Shown here in pieces: positions 27,851 through 35,737 of a DNA stretch of 64,000 nt (the first letter of the stretch is position 1; each line of letters opens with the position of its first letter). Location of the stretch: NCBI RefSeq assembly GCF_007829335.1, contig NZ_VIWO01000002.1:310001-374000 (forward strand), in the 5' to 3' direction. Made by a program: the position numbers and the translations under genes. This DNA is from Chitinophaga polysaccharea (GTDB lineage Bacteria > Bacteroidota > Bacteroidia > Chitinophagales > Chitinophagaceae). The notes beneath the pieces were generated by a model. That model had not been told where the DNA came from and did not search any database. It saw nothing but the letters and a program-made list of their open reading frames with translations.

Positions 27851-28229
27851 AGGTGCAAACAGTTAAGTAAAAAAAGTATCAGAATTGTCCAGGATTAGCT
27901 GTTCAATTCTTATTGCTGCTCAACTCTTTACATAAATAAAAATAACCGGCGGAAATTTTCCGGCTCACTTGGATAGATGAGTAAAATGGTTTCATAGGCG
28001 TCAGGTATTTATACATGGTATGGTTAAAATATGTAATTAAAATAAAATTAAAACTAATGATAATATAGATAAATAAAAAAAGTGTGATTAATTATAATAT
28101 GAATAACGACCAGATAACTTGACAAAGGTGGAAAGGGGAAAATTGATAGTCAATCGCTTAAGAGATGGTAAAAAAATATTAGAAAAGTTATCCACATTCG
28201 GGAGAGGGCGTTAATTATTTATACAAGAC
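27851..28229. other. AT-rich intergenic region between the divergent giant gene and rpmI
   Basis: The stretch is very AT-rich and contains no credible open reading frame or RNA gene. The giant gene's promoter must lie here on the reverse strand, but I found no match to the TTTG-N19-TAnnTTTG pattern. The nearest candidate box is CAAAGGTG at 28133-28140. Confidence 0.5.
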
Positions 28230-28260
28230 TGTGCTTTATTGAATTATTTTCATACCTTTG
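28230..28260 (+). promoter_or_regulatory. Promoter of rpmI-rplT
   Basis: TGTG at 28230-28233 (near TTTG), exactly 19 nt, then TACCTTTG at 28253-28260, an excellent -7 box. The start codon at 28281 leaves only about 15 nt of leader, so there is no room for a long autoregulatory leader RNA downstream of this promoter. Confidence 0.7.
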
Positions 28261-28280
28261 CAGACCAAATTTGATGTAAG

Positions 28281-28478
28281 ATGCCCAAAGTAAAGACACA
28301 TTCCCGTGCCAAGAAAACGTTCAAGGTTGGTGGGAACGGACAGATTAAGCGGTTCATGGCCTTCAAAAGCCACTTACTGACTAAAAAATCTACGAAAAGA
28401 AAACGTAGCTTAAGAGGTAGTACGCTGGTTCACGAAGCAAATCTTAACCTGGTTAAGAGAATGCTCGGAATGCGCTAG
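28281..28478 (+). CDS. rpmI: Large ribosomal subunit protein bL35
   Basis: The 65-residue, very basic protein ([20 protein letters not shown], then [16 protein letters not shown]) is bL35, a structural protein of the 50S subunit. Its length and start are those of the family. It is followed by rplT after 48 bp, the usual pairing. The infC gene, which often precedes rpmI, is absent: upstream is a divergent giant surface-protein gene and a good promoter directly before rpmI. Confidence 0.97.
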   Translation: MPKVKTHSRAKKTFKVGGNGQIKRFMAFKSHLLTKKSTKRKRSLRGSTLVHEANLNLVKRMLGMR

Positions 28479-28526
28479 TATCTGTCAAAAGAATCGAATT
28501 TTATAACCTGAGAAAAAACAAAGCAA

Positions 28527-28871
28527 ATGCCTCGTTCAGTTAATGCCGTAGCTTCAAGAGCCCGGAGAAAAAGGATCTTAAAGCAAGCCAAAGGCTTCTA
28601 CGGTAAAAGAAAGAATGTTTACACCGTAGCGAAAAACGTCCTGGAAAAAGGACTCACATACAGCTATGTTGGTCGTAAATTAAAGAAAAGAAACTACCGT
28701 CAGCTGTGGATCGCCCGTATCAACGCTGCTGTTAGAGCAGAAGGGTTGACCTATTCTGTGTTTATGAACAAATTAGCCGGTAAAAATATCGACCTGAACA
28801 GAAAAGTTCTGGCTGATCTGGCTATGAATGAACCAGAAACATTTAAAGCATTGGTAGCTTCTGTAAAGTAA
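28527..28871 (+). CDS. rplT: Large ribosomal subunit protein bL20
   Basis: The 114-residue protein starts [20 protein letters not shown] and contains the conserved [15 protein letters not shown] segment. bL20 binds 23S rRNA early in 50S assembly and in some bacteria represses its own operon. It is cotranscribed with rpmI. Its terminator hairpin lies at 28896-28934, inside the 3' end of the convergent ispE gene, because the two stop codons are only three bases apart. Confidence 0.97.
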   Translation: MPRSVNAVASRARRKRILKQAKGFYGKRKNVYTVAKNVLEKGLTYSYVGRKLKKRNYRQLWIARINAAVRAEGLTYSVFMNKLAGKNIDLNRKVLADLAMNEPETFKALVASVK

Positions 28872-28874
28872 GAC

Positions 28875-29684
28875 TTACCTGATAGTAAATACCCGATAGC
28901 TGGCATCCCACAGGATGTCAGCTATTTTGTTTTTAGGGAAAATACCCACCACTGCCGAACCACTTCCGCTCATGGCAGCGTACAAAGCCCCAGCCGCATA
29001 TAATTGTTCCTTGATCCCCGCTAAAACCGGGTAGGCGCTGAATACCGGCGCCTCAAAATCGTTGGTAATTAATCCTCTCCAGGTAGCCACCGGTGATTGT
29101 ATTTTCTCCCTCAGCGCATAAGCCGGTGCCTGGGGCGTAAGTTGCTTAAACGCCCAGCCGGTATTAACATGAATGCCGGGATGTACGAGTACAAAGGAGT
29201 ATCCTGAAAGATCCAGGTCAATAGGGTCCATGATTTCACCACGTCCTGTGGCATAACAAGGCCGGTTGTAAATAAAGAAGGGGCAATCGCTACCCAACTG
29301 GGCAGCATAGTCAGCCAATACGGTATCTGAAAGGCCTAATTGAAACTTCTGGTTGAGCAATCGCAGCATGAACGCGGCATCTGCCGAACCTCCTCCCAAT
29401 CCAGCGCCAATAGGTATGTGTTTATGCAGGTGGATATTTACCGGCTGTACCTGCGGAAAATCGCGCTGTAGCAAGTGAAAAGCCCTGATACAAAGGTTAT
29501 CGGCCGCCTCCCCGGGAACAGGGATACCACTGCTGGCAAACTGTAAAGATGGATGGGCAATGATTTCCAGGGCATCGTTTACAGGCAGGGGATAGAAAAC
29601 GGTTTCCAGGTCATGAAAACCGTCGGGGCGCTTACGGGTAATATGCAGGCCCAGGTTTATCTTACAATTGGGAAATACGATCAT
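28875..29684 (-). CDS. ispE: 4-diphosphocytidyl-2-C-methyl-D-erythritol kinase
   Basis: IspE phosphorylates CDP-methylerythritol with ATP in the MEP pathway to isoprenoid precursors, in the cytoplasm. The 269-residue protein is a GHMP kinase. It has the N-terminal KINLGLHITRKRPDGFHDLET, the ATP-binding loop PIGAGLGGGSADAAFML (about 90-106), FFIYNRPCYATGRGE, and the C-terminal AAMSGSGSAVVGIF motif. The start at 29684 (MIVFPNCKINLGL) fits the family. The last codons overlap the terminator hairpin of the convergent rplT operon. No MEP-pathway partner lies next to it. Confidence 0.95.
   Translation of the reverse strand: MIVFPNCKINLGLHITRKRPDGFHDLETVFYPLPVNDALEIIAHPSLQFASSGIPVPGEAADNLCIRAFHLLQRDFPQVQPVNIHLHKHIPIGAGLGGGSADAAFMLRLLNQKFQLGLSDTVLADYAAQLGSDCPFFIYNRPCYATGRGEIMDPIDLDLSGYSFVLVHPGIHVNTGWAFKQLTPQAPAYALREKIQSPVATWRGLITNDFEAPVFSAYPVLAGIKEQLYAAGALYAAMSGSGSAVVGIFPKNKIADILWDASYRVFTIR
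28896..28934 (+). terminator. rpmI-rplT terminator embedded in the ispE coding sequence
   Basis: A 13-bp stem (28896-28908 with 28913-28925, one G-U pair) with a 4-nt loop is followed on the forward strand by TTTTGTTTTT. It begins 25 bases after the rplT stop and lies wholly within the last 20 codons of ispE on the other strand. Confidence 0.85.
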
Positions 29685-29759
29685 CTATTATCTGTTGCAC
29701 GGCAAACCTACAGCTACACGCCAGATGGCTGTCAACTGCACGATTATACTGAAAGAAAA

Positions 29760-30359
29760 TTATTTGCTTTTGCGACTGTTTAGTTCATCGCGGATGGCGA
29801 TGGCACGAATGTAATCTTCCTGTTCCAACACTTCCTGTAAGAGGGTGTTTAATTCATCCACATTCATAGATTTGAGGTCGTCTTCCACACCTTTTTCATG
29901 TTCTGAAATAGTAGGGGTTACTGGCTTGCTGCTTTTTTTGCCGGCAGGATCATCCAGCAATATACCCGCACTGTTGAGAATATTCTCAAACGTATAAATA
30001 GGGCATCCAAAACGAACCGCGAGCGCCAGCGCATCTGAAGTGCGGGAATCTATCTCAATAGTTTCGTCGTTATTGGAACAGATAAGTTTGGAATAAAAAA
30101 TACCTTCCTGCAAATTACTGATGACCACCTCCTGCAATTCCACATTAAAGGCGTTCATGAAGTTTTTCATCAGGTCGTGCGTTAAAGGCCGGCTGGGTTG
30201 CATTTTCTCCAAAGCCACCGCAATAGCCTGCGCTTCAAAGCCCCCGATCACAATCGGCAAACGGCGTAACCCGTTTACTTCTCCCAATACCACGGCATAT
30301 GAATGAGTCTGCGTAATGCTGTGCGATAAAGCAACTATTTCCAGTTCTATTTTTCTCAT
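29760..30359 (-). CDS. Bifunctional nuclease family protein with UvrB/UvrC motif
   Basis: The 199-residue protein starts MRKIELEIVALSHSITQTHSYAVVLGE and contains LPIVIGGFEAQAIAVALEK and IDSRTSDALALAVRFGCPIYT, which are hallmarks of the BFN (DUF151) domain. Proteins of this family have been reported to have nuclease activity in plants, but their bacterial role is poorly defined. The C-terminus (MNVDELNTLLQEVLEQEDYIRAIAIRDEL with an inner join) matches the UvrB/UvrC helical-hairpin motif, a common fusion in Bacteroidota. It is a soluble cytoplasmic protein. It is separated from etfA by 186 bp that hold a long inverted repeat. Confidence 0.85.
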   Translation of the reverse strand: MRKIELEIVALSHSITQTHSYAVVLGEVNGLRRLPIVIGGFEAQAIAVALEKMQPSRPLTHDLMKNFMNAFNVELQEVVISNLQEGIFYSKLICSNNDETIEIDSRTSDALALAVRFGCPIYTFENILNSAGILLDDPAGKKSSKPVTPTISEHEKGVEDDLKSMNVDELNTLLQEVLEQEDYIRAIAIRDELNSRKSK

Positions 30360-30468
30360 ATCTGTCTTGCGTTGTCGCTGAATAGTTTGTAAGTCTGTGA
30401 AGTTAGAAAAATATTCCCTATCTAAAAAAAATCTATCTGATAAATGCCTAATATCAAGCCTATAAAGC

Positions 30469-30531
30469 GAAGAATTATGGGTGACTGATCAGGATGATTT
30501 TAACATTTACATCTGTCACCCATAATTCTTC
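30469..30531. repeat. 17-bp perfect inverted repeat between the BFN-family gene and etfA
   Basis: GAAGAATTATGGGTGAC at 30469-30485 is exactly complementary to 30515-30531, with a 29-nt spacer that could pair further (GATG with CATC). It lies 15 bases beyond the etfA stop, so it may terminate etfBA transcripts, but neither strand has a proper U-tract after it. A protein-binding palindrome or a dispersed REP-like element are alternatives. Confidence 0.6.
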
Positions 30532-30545
30532 CTTTGTAAAGCCCT

Positions 30546-31517
30546 TTATGATTGTTTCAGCTTCTGAACGGCTGCTGTCAGTTTAGGTACCACCTCAAAA
30601 GCATCGCCAACAATGCCGTAGTCGGCAGCCTTGAAGAAAGGCGCTTCCGGGTCTTTGTTGATCACCACAATAACCTTGCTACCATTTACGCCCGCCAGGT
30701 GCTGTATAGCGCCGGAAATACCGATGGCAACGTATAAATTAGGCCTTACGGTGAGCCCGGTCTGACCTACGTGTTCATGATGAGGGCGCCATCCGGCATC
30801 GGCCACAGGGCGTGAACTTGCGGTGGCTGCTCCCAGTGCCCTGGCCAGGTCTTCCAGGATACCCCAGTTTTCAGGACCTTTCATACCGCGACCACCACTT
30901 ACTACGATTTCGGCCTCTGTTAAAGGTACGTCGCCGCTCACTGTTTCGGTTTTTACCACTTTCACTTTAAAATCGCTATCCTGGATGGCAGGAGAAAAAG
31001 CTTCTACTGCAGCAGTTCCTGTGCCGGGAGTGAGCGCAAAAGTATTGGGTATAATCGCAATGATTTTCTTGTCGGAGGTAATATTGACATGGGCGAACGC
31101 CTTGCCGGAAAACACATTTTTCTTTACCACAAAACCGTTGCTGGTATCAGGGTAGGAGATAGCGCCGGCAACGAGTCCCGCTTTGAGCCGGGCAGCAACC
31201 CGGGGAGCAACGGCTTTCCCGTCGAAATTATGTGGGAAGATGATCACCTGGCTGCCTTCTTTTTCAGCTGCTTCCGCAATCACTTTAGTATATACGATGC
31301 TTTCTACTTCGTGCAGGCGTGCATCGGCAGCGTGTAATACTTTCTGGGCACCGTAGTTACCGAGCGCCGACAGTTCCGCGGCATCTACCGGGCCAAGTAC
31401 CAGCGCGGTGGCAGTGGTACCCAGTTGCGCGGCTACTTTGGCGCCATATTGTACGGCTTCCAGCGCCGCTTTTTTAATCTTACCCTGTGCCTGATCGGCA
31501 AATATTAATATTGACAT
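30546..31517 (-). CDS. etfA: Electron transfer flavoprotein alpha subunit
   Basis: EtfA forms a heterodimer with EtfB. The alpha subunit binds the redox-active FAD and passes electrons from acyl-CoA and other dehydrogenases to the quinone pool. The 323-residue protein shows the N-terminal alpha/beta domain (SILIFADQAQGKIKKAALEA) and the C-terminal FAD-binding signature: VSGGRGMKGPENW, then ASSRPVADAGW, GQTGLTVRPNLYVAIGISGA and INKDPEAPFFKAADYGIVGD, separate segments of one domain. It starts 36 bp after the etfB stop, so the two form an operon. Confidence 0.95.
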   Translation of the reverse strand: MSILIFADQAQGKIKKAALEAVQYGAKVAAQLGTTATALVLGPVDAAELSALGNYGAQKVLHAADARLHEVESIVYTKVIAEAAEKEGSQVIIFPHNFDGKAVAPRVAARLKAGLVAGAISYPDTSNGFVVKKNVFSGKAFAHVNITSDKKIIAIIPNTFALTPGTGTAAVEAFSPAIQDSDFKVKVVKTETVSGDVPLTEAEIVVSGGRGMKGPENWGILEDLARALGAATASSRPVADAGWRPHHEHVGQTGLTVRPNLYVAIGISGAIQHLAGVNGSKVIVVINKDPEAPFFKAADYGIVGDAFEVVPKLTAAVQKLKQS

Positions 31518-31553
31518 GAATAATTTAATTAGTCGTTAGGAGATAGAGAACCC

Positions 31554-32294
31554 TTAGATCACTTTAGCTTCTTCGTGGAGTAATTTCACCAGTTCATCCA
31601 CGTTGTCGGGACTGATCAATTTTACCCCTGCTTTTGCCGGAGGCAGCTCAAAGCTAATTACGGAAGTGAGGGTGTCTGCCGCTACAGGATCTACTACTGT
31701 CAAGGGTTTGGTTCTGGCAGCCATGATACCGCGCATATTGGGAATACGGGCTTCTGCCATTCCTTTCTGGCAGGAAACTACCACTGGCAGGGATACTTCA
31801 CAAATTTCCTCGCCACCTTCAATCTCCCGGTTTACTGTTGCTACGGTACCATTCAGGTCAAATTTCGCCGCAATAGACACATAGGGAAGGTCTAGCAATT
31901 CCGCTACCATACCGCCTATACCTGAACCATTATAATCGATGGTTTCTTTACCGGTAAAAATAATGTCGTATTGCTTTTCCCGCGCATGTGCCGCAATCTG
32001 GGAGGCGATATAAAAACTATCAGCACTGTCTGCATTAATACGGAATGCTTCATCACCACCCAATGCCAGGGCCTTGCGGATAATAGGATCGCAATCAGCA
32101 CCGCCTACCGTTACCAGGTGAACATCGGCGCCAATGGTTTCTTTCAGCTCCAGCGCCCTCACCAATGCGTACCACTCATCGTATGGATTAATAATAAACT
32201 GTACACCAGCCTCATTGAATTTCGTGTTATTGTCCGTGAAAGCTATTTTTGCAGTCGTGTCCGGAGTTTTGCTGATACATACTAAAATCTTCAT
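31554..32294 (-). CDS. etfB: Electron transfer flavoprotein beta subunit
   Basis: The 246-residue EtfB starts MKILVCISKTPDTTAKIAF and carries the family segments VTVGGADCDPIIRKALALGGDEAFRI, in part, and IFTGKETIDYNGSGIGGMVAE. It is the AMP-binding partner of EtfA and the site where dehydrogenases dock. It is the first gene of the etfBA operon. A CAAATATA box on the forward strand at 32331-32338 (TATATTTG on the gene's strand), about 37 bp upstream of the ATG, is a plausible -7 element. A CAA trinucleotide lies further upstream at a slightly short spacing. No partner dehydrogenase is adjacent. Confidence 0.95.
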   Translation of the reverse strand: MKILVCISKTPDTTAKIAFTDNNTKFNEAGVQFIINPYDEWYALVRALELKETIGADVHLVTVGGADCDPIIRKALALGGDEAFRINADSADSFYIASQIAAHAREKQYDIIFTGKETIDYNGSGIGGMVAELLDLPYVSIAAKFDLNGTVATVNREIEGGEEICEVSLPVVVSCQKGMAEARIPNMRGIMAARTKPLTVVDPVAADTLTSVISFELPPAKAGVKLISPDNVDELVKLLHEEAKVI

Positions 32295-32427
32295 GGCCTT
32301 AAACTGTTTTGTTTAAAAATGCGGTAGTAGCAAATATATTTAAATAATATAAGCCAACCGCAGGCCGGAAAATGATTTTAATCAGTATTATCATTGACAT
32401 ATTGTAGAATTAAATAATAATAAACGG

Positions 32428-32739
32428 ATGGATAGAATCCCGCAAATAAAGCAGCTGTTGCTGGCCACACCCAACGATAGCTTTTTAAAACACGCGTTGG
32501 CATTGGAGTATATTAAGATAGGCGACGATGTGGCCGCCCGTCAGCAATTTGAAGAATTGCTGGCATACGAACCCGGTTATGTAGGTTCTTATTACCACCT
32601 TGGTAAGTTGCTGGAACGCGCGGGCGACAATGCCGGCGCCATCAGCGTATACGAAAAAGGAATGAGCATGGCCAAGGCAGCCAATGAAAGACACGCCTAC
32701 AACGAATTACAGTCCGCCTACGAAGAGCTGGTTTACTGA
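32428..32739 (+). CDS. Small tetratricopeptide-repeat protein
   Basis: The 103-residue protein consists of about two and a half TPR units (FLKHALALEYIKIGDDVAARQ, then VGSYYHLGKLLERAGDNAGA and a partial third). It has no signal peptide, so it should be cytoplasmic and bind a protein partner. It precedes tilS by 24 bp and is probably in the same transcript. Whether it helps TilS or is simply co-expressed cannot be told from the sequence. Confidence 0.8.
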   Translation: MDRIPQIKQLLLATPNDSFLKHALALEYIKIGDDVAARQQFEELLAYEPGYVGSYYHLGKLLERAGDNAGAISVYEKGMSMAKAANERHAYNELQSAYEELVY

Positions 32740-32763
32740 TATTTTAAATCCAATTAACCACGA

Positions 32764-34101
32764 ATGCCTCAACATTTATTGACTCATTTTTCAGATTATA
32801 TATCCCGGCAGCGGTTATTTGATCCTGCTCAGAAAATACTGCTGGCCGTTAGCGGGGGCGTAGATTCTATCGCGATGGCCTGGTTATTTAAACAGGCCGG
32901 GTATGCCGCAGGTATTGCCCATTGCAACTTCCAGCTCCGTGCAGCCGAATCAGCACAAGATGAAGCCTTTGTAAAACAGGTAGCTGCCGCACTGGAGCTG
33001 CCTTTTCACTCCGTCCGTTTTGATACAAATGCATACGTGGAAGCACATCGTGTAACCATACAGGTAGCCGCGAGGGAATTGCGCTATGAGTGGCTGGAAC
33101 AAGTACGCGCTGCGGAAGGGTATGCATATATTGCTACCGCGCACCATATGCAGGACAGTGTGGAAACGGCCCTGATGAATTTTACGAAAGGCACAGGCAT
33201 AGCTGGTTTACACGGTATCTTACCCAAGCAGGAAAAGATTATCCGGCCTTTATTATTTACAGAGAAAGCTACCCTGGTGGCCTATGCCGCCTTGCATAAT
33301 ATCACTTTCCGGGAAGACAGTTCCAATATAACAGATAAGTATACACGTAATTATTACCGGCACCAGGTTATTCCCCGGTTGCAGGAAGCATTTCCCGGCG
33401 CAGTACGGAACATGGCGGCTACCATAGAGCGGATAAAGGAAGCAGAGCATCTTTACCAGGAAGCAGTAGAACGGCATCGTAAGCGGTTATTGTTCCGGGA
33501 AGGCGATACCTGGAAAGTACCGGTAGGTAAACTGCAACAAAGCATCCCCTTGCAAACCATTGCCTGGGAATTATTTCGCCCGTTTGGTTGTTCTTCGGCA
33601 CAGGTGCAACAGGTGTTGTCGCTGCTCGACAGCGAGTCGGGCCGATACGTGGAAACGACCACGCACCGGGTTATCCGTAACCGGCAGTGGTTGCTGATAA
33701 CGCCATTGGCCATGGAAGCGGCGCCACTGGTAGTTATTGACGCCGATACGCCACATGTGCATTTCGGCGGAGGCCAGCTACGCATCCGGCAGCAGGAGAG
33801 AGGCGCCACCCCTATACCCACGGCCGCAGCAATGGCCTGGCTGGATGCGGCACAGGTAGCATATCCGATGATCCTGCGGAAATGGAAACAGGGCGATTAT
33901 TTTTATCCACTGGGCATGCCCCGGAAGAAAAAAATAAGCCGGTTCCTGATCGATCAGAAGTTGTCGCTGCCACAAAAAGAAAATGTTTGGGTATTGGAAT
34001 CCAATAAGCGGATTGTGTGGATTGTAGGGATGAGGATAGACGACCGGGTGAAGATAACCCCTAAAACAAAAGTGATACTAAGCATCGAATGGATGCCGTG
34101 A
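32764..34101 (+). CDS. tilS: tRNA(Ile)-lysidine synthetase
   Basis: TilS attaches lysine to C34 of tRNA-Ile(CAU) so that it reads AUA instead of AUG; it is essential in most bacteria. The 445-residue protein has the PP-loop ATPase motif SGGVDS at residues 30-35, the family segment IATAHHMQDSVETALMNF, and the bidirectional KYTRNYYRHQVIPRL region. Further on are the substrate-binding linker and the C-terminal TilS domain (KWKQGDYFYPLGM, then KKISRFLIDQKL). The length matches the long E. coli-like form. The 103-residue TPR gene lies 24 bp upstream. Confidence 0.95.
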   Translation: MPQHLLTHFSDYISRQRLFDPAQKILLAVSGGVDSIAMAWLFKQAGYAAGIAHCNFQLRAAESAQDEAFVKQVAAALELPFHSVRFDTNAYVEAHRVTIQVAARELRYEWLEQVRAAEGYAYIATAHHMQDSVETALMNFTKGTGIAGLHGILPKQEKIIRPLLFTEKATLVAYAALHNITFREDSSNITDKYTRNYYRHQVIPRLQEAFPGAVRNMAATIERIKEAEHLYQEAVERHRKRLLFREGDTWKVPVGKLQQSIPLQTIAWELFRPFGCSSAQVQQVLSLLDSESGRYVETTTHRVIRNRQWLLITPLAMEAAPLVVIDADTPHVHFGGGQLRIRQQERGATPIPTAAAMAWLDAAQVAYPMILRKWKQGDYFYPLGMPRKKKISRFLIDQKLSLPQKENVWVLESNKRIVWIVGMRIDDRVKITPKTKVILSIEWMP

Positions 34102-34103
34102 AA

Positions 34104-34143
34104 ATGAGTGCAGCAGCGGCTTTATGCGCGCTGCTGCACTCAT
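34104..34143 (+). terminator. Convergent hairpin between tilS and the rhomboid gene
   Basis: A perfect 15-bp GC-containing inverted repeat (34104-34118 with 34129-34143) has a 10-nt loop. It starts two bases after the tilS stop and ends three before the rhomboid stop at 34147. There is no U-tract on either side, so termination efficiency is uncertain. Confidence 0.65.
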
Positions 34144-34146
34144 CGG

Positions 34147-34773
34147 TTATTGCACAAATTGCGAGCGATGCATAATCATATACAAAAAGTTGGTGCCCAG
34201 TTCCGGATGGAAGATCAGCGGAAATATCAACCCAAATAAGGCTCCCCATAAATGCGCATCGTGATTAATATTACCTCCACCTTTTCTTCCCATGTAAGCG
34301 GAAATCCCCAGGAATAATGCGCCGTATACCACAGCTGGCAATTTAAGCGCAAAAAACAGGTAGATAGACGCCCAGGGATTCACCAGGATTGCGGTAAATA
34401 CAATGGCGGAAATAGCGCCGGAGGCTCCCAAGGAAGAGTAATAAGAGTTGTCGCGGTGCTTAATGTAAGAAGGAATATTAGCCACAATAATACCTAACAG
34501 GTAATAGCCTACATACACCACTTTGTTATGGAATAATTGTGCAAAAACACGCTCAATAAACCCTCCGAAAAAATATAAAGTCAGCATATTAAAGAGCAGA
34601 TGCTGGAAGTCGGCATGCACAAACCCGGAAGTGATAAAGCGGTAGTACTGGTTGTAACGCTTTACCAGATAGGGTTGCAGACTCAACTTATCTAACTGGT
34701 CGTAGTTCTGCAGGGCGGTATAGGAGATAAGGCAGGTAATGATGATGATAACTAAACTGATTGATAGCGTCAT
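34147..34773 (-). CDS. Rhomboid-family intramembrane serine protease
   Basis: The 208-residue polytopic membrane protein has about six hydrophobic segments. The oxyanion-helix HLLFNM motif is present near residue 58, the catalytic serine lies in SSLGASGAISA (GxSG, about residue 117), and the catalytic histidine is in NHDAHLWGALFG. These are the Ser-His dyad and layout of bacterial rhomboids such as GlpG, which cut transmembrane helices of substrate proteins in the inner membrane. It lacks a cytoplasmic N-terminal domain. The substrate is unknown. The neighbour rlmH on the same strand lies 30 bp upstream and may be cotranscribed. Confidence 0.88.
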   Translation of the reverse strand: MTLSISLVIIIITCLISYTALQNYDQLDKLSLQPYLVKRYNQYYRFITSGFVHADFQHLLFNMLTLYFFGGFIERVFAQLFHNKVVYVGYYLLGIIVANIPSYIKHRDNSYYSSLGASGAISAIVFTAILVNPWASIYLFFALKLPAVVYGALFLGISAYMGRKGGGNINHDAHLWGALFGLIFPLIFHPELGTNFLYMIMHRSQFVQ

Positions 34774-34803
34774 ACAATGAGATGATTTTATCTATAAATG
34801 TAA

Positions 34804-35277
34804 CTATTGATGATGATACTTTTCCCTGTTTAATACCGTATAGGCACGATATAATTGTTCCGTGAAAATAAGCCGTACGAGTTGATGAGGGAAGGTTAAG
34901 GGCGACAACGACATTTTCAGCTGGGCTCTCTGTAACAGGGTTTCGTCAATACCAAAGGCGCCCCCTATGAGAATGATGAGTTGCCGGGTGCTTGCGTTGG
35001 TACGCTGTTGCAGGAAGTCGGCGAATTGCACCGTCGTCATCATCTTTCCTTTTTCATCGAGCGCCAGCAGAAAGTCGGTAGGCTGCAACAGGTCCATGAT
35101 TAATTTGGCTTCCTGTTTTTTGAGTTCAGGTATCGATAAACTGGCAGCCTGTTTTACGGTAGGGATCAGTTTTACTTCGAAGTCCACGTAATGCTGTAGT
35201 CGTTTTTGAAAAACTGTCATCCCGTCCCTGATGTAGGGATCATGCTCCTTTCCTATGCTCCAGAGTTGAATTTTCAC
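34804..35277 (-). CDS. rlmH: 23S rRNA (pseudouridine-1915 N3)-methyltransferase
   Basis: RlmH is a SPOUT methyltransferase that methylates pseudouridine 1915 in helix 69 of 23S rRNA on the assembled ribosome, using S-adenosylmethionine. The 157 residues match the family length. The start MKIQLWSIGKEHDPYIRDG, the cofactor-site segment LIILIGGAFGID and the C-terminal LSLSPLTFPHQLVRLIFTEQ plus LYRAYTVLNREKYHH are characteristic. The gene is read before the rhomboid gene, with 30 bp between them. Confidence 0.96.
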   Translation of the reverse strand: MKIQLWSIGKEHDPYIRDGMTVFQKRLQHYVDFEVKLIPTVKQAASLSIPELKKQEAKLIMDLLQPTDFLLALDEKGKMMTTVQFADFLQQRTNASTRQLIILIGGAFGIDETLLQRAQLKMSLSPLTFPHQLVRLIFTEQLYRAYTVLNREKYHHQ

Positions 35278-35350
35278 TTCGTATGATAATTAAGTAACGG
35301 TGTAAAAGTAAGTGTAAATCAGAAGATTGCAGGAATTTTTTTAGTAACTA

Positions 35351-35381
35351 TTTGGTGTTTTCGAAAAATCCGCTACCTTTG
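35351..35381 (+). promoter_or_regulatory. Promoter of tRNA-Arg copy 1
   Basis: TTTG at 35351-35354, exactly 19 nt, then TACCTTTG at 35374-35381. The tRNA begins 20 bases after the -7 box. Confidence 0.8.
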
Positions 35382-35400
35382 CCATCCAATCACAATTAAT

Positions 35401-35474
35401 GGCTCCGTAGCTCAATTGAATAGAGCATTTGACTACGGATCAAAAGGTTTCAGGTTTGAATCCTGACGGGGTCA
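35401..35474 (+). tRNA. tRNA-Arg(ACG), copy 1
   Basis: The 74-nt gene folds as a full cloverleaf. The acceptor is GGCTCCG with CGGGGTC, the D arm is GCTC...GAGC, and the anticodon stem is TTTGA/TCAAA with loop CTACGGA, giving anticodon ACG (read CGN after A34 is changed to inosine). The T arm is TCAGG/CCTGA with TTTGAAT. The discriminator is A and CCA is not encoded. It has its own promoter and terminator, so it is a single-gene transcript. Confidence 0.95.
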
Positions 35475-35477
35475 CTA

Positions 35478-35516
35478 AGAGAAACGCCTCCCAATTTGGG
35501 GGGCGTTTCTCTTTTT
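35478..35516 (+). terminator. Terminator of tRNA-Arg copy 1
   Basis: A 15-bp stem (35478-35492 with 35498-35512, one T-G wobble) with a 5-nt loop runs into TTTTT. It starts four bases after the tRNA end. Confidence 0.9.
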
Positions 35517-35737
35517 AATATTGGCAGGCTATGCCTGGCAGCAGCCAATGAGGTTGGCTGTCGTTTTTACAGCCCCGGAATTTATCTTGCCATCGTATTA
35601 AGTTACTCCATTTACGTATATACGTTGCCGATAGTGACCCAGCAATCCGGGTCAACAAAGTACTGTCAGAATAAAAAAAATATTTTAAATTAAAGGAGAT
35701 ATAAATACTGTCTGTTTGAATAATAAATAAAACCATC

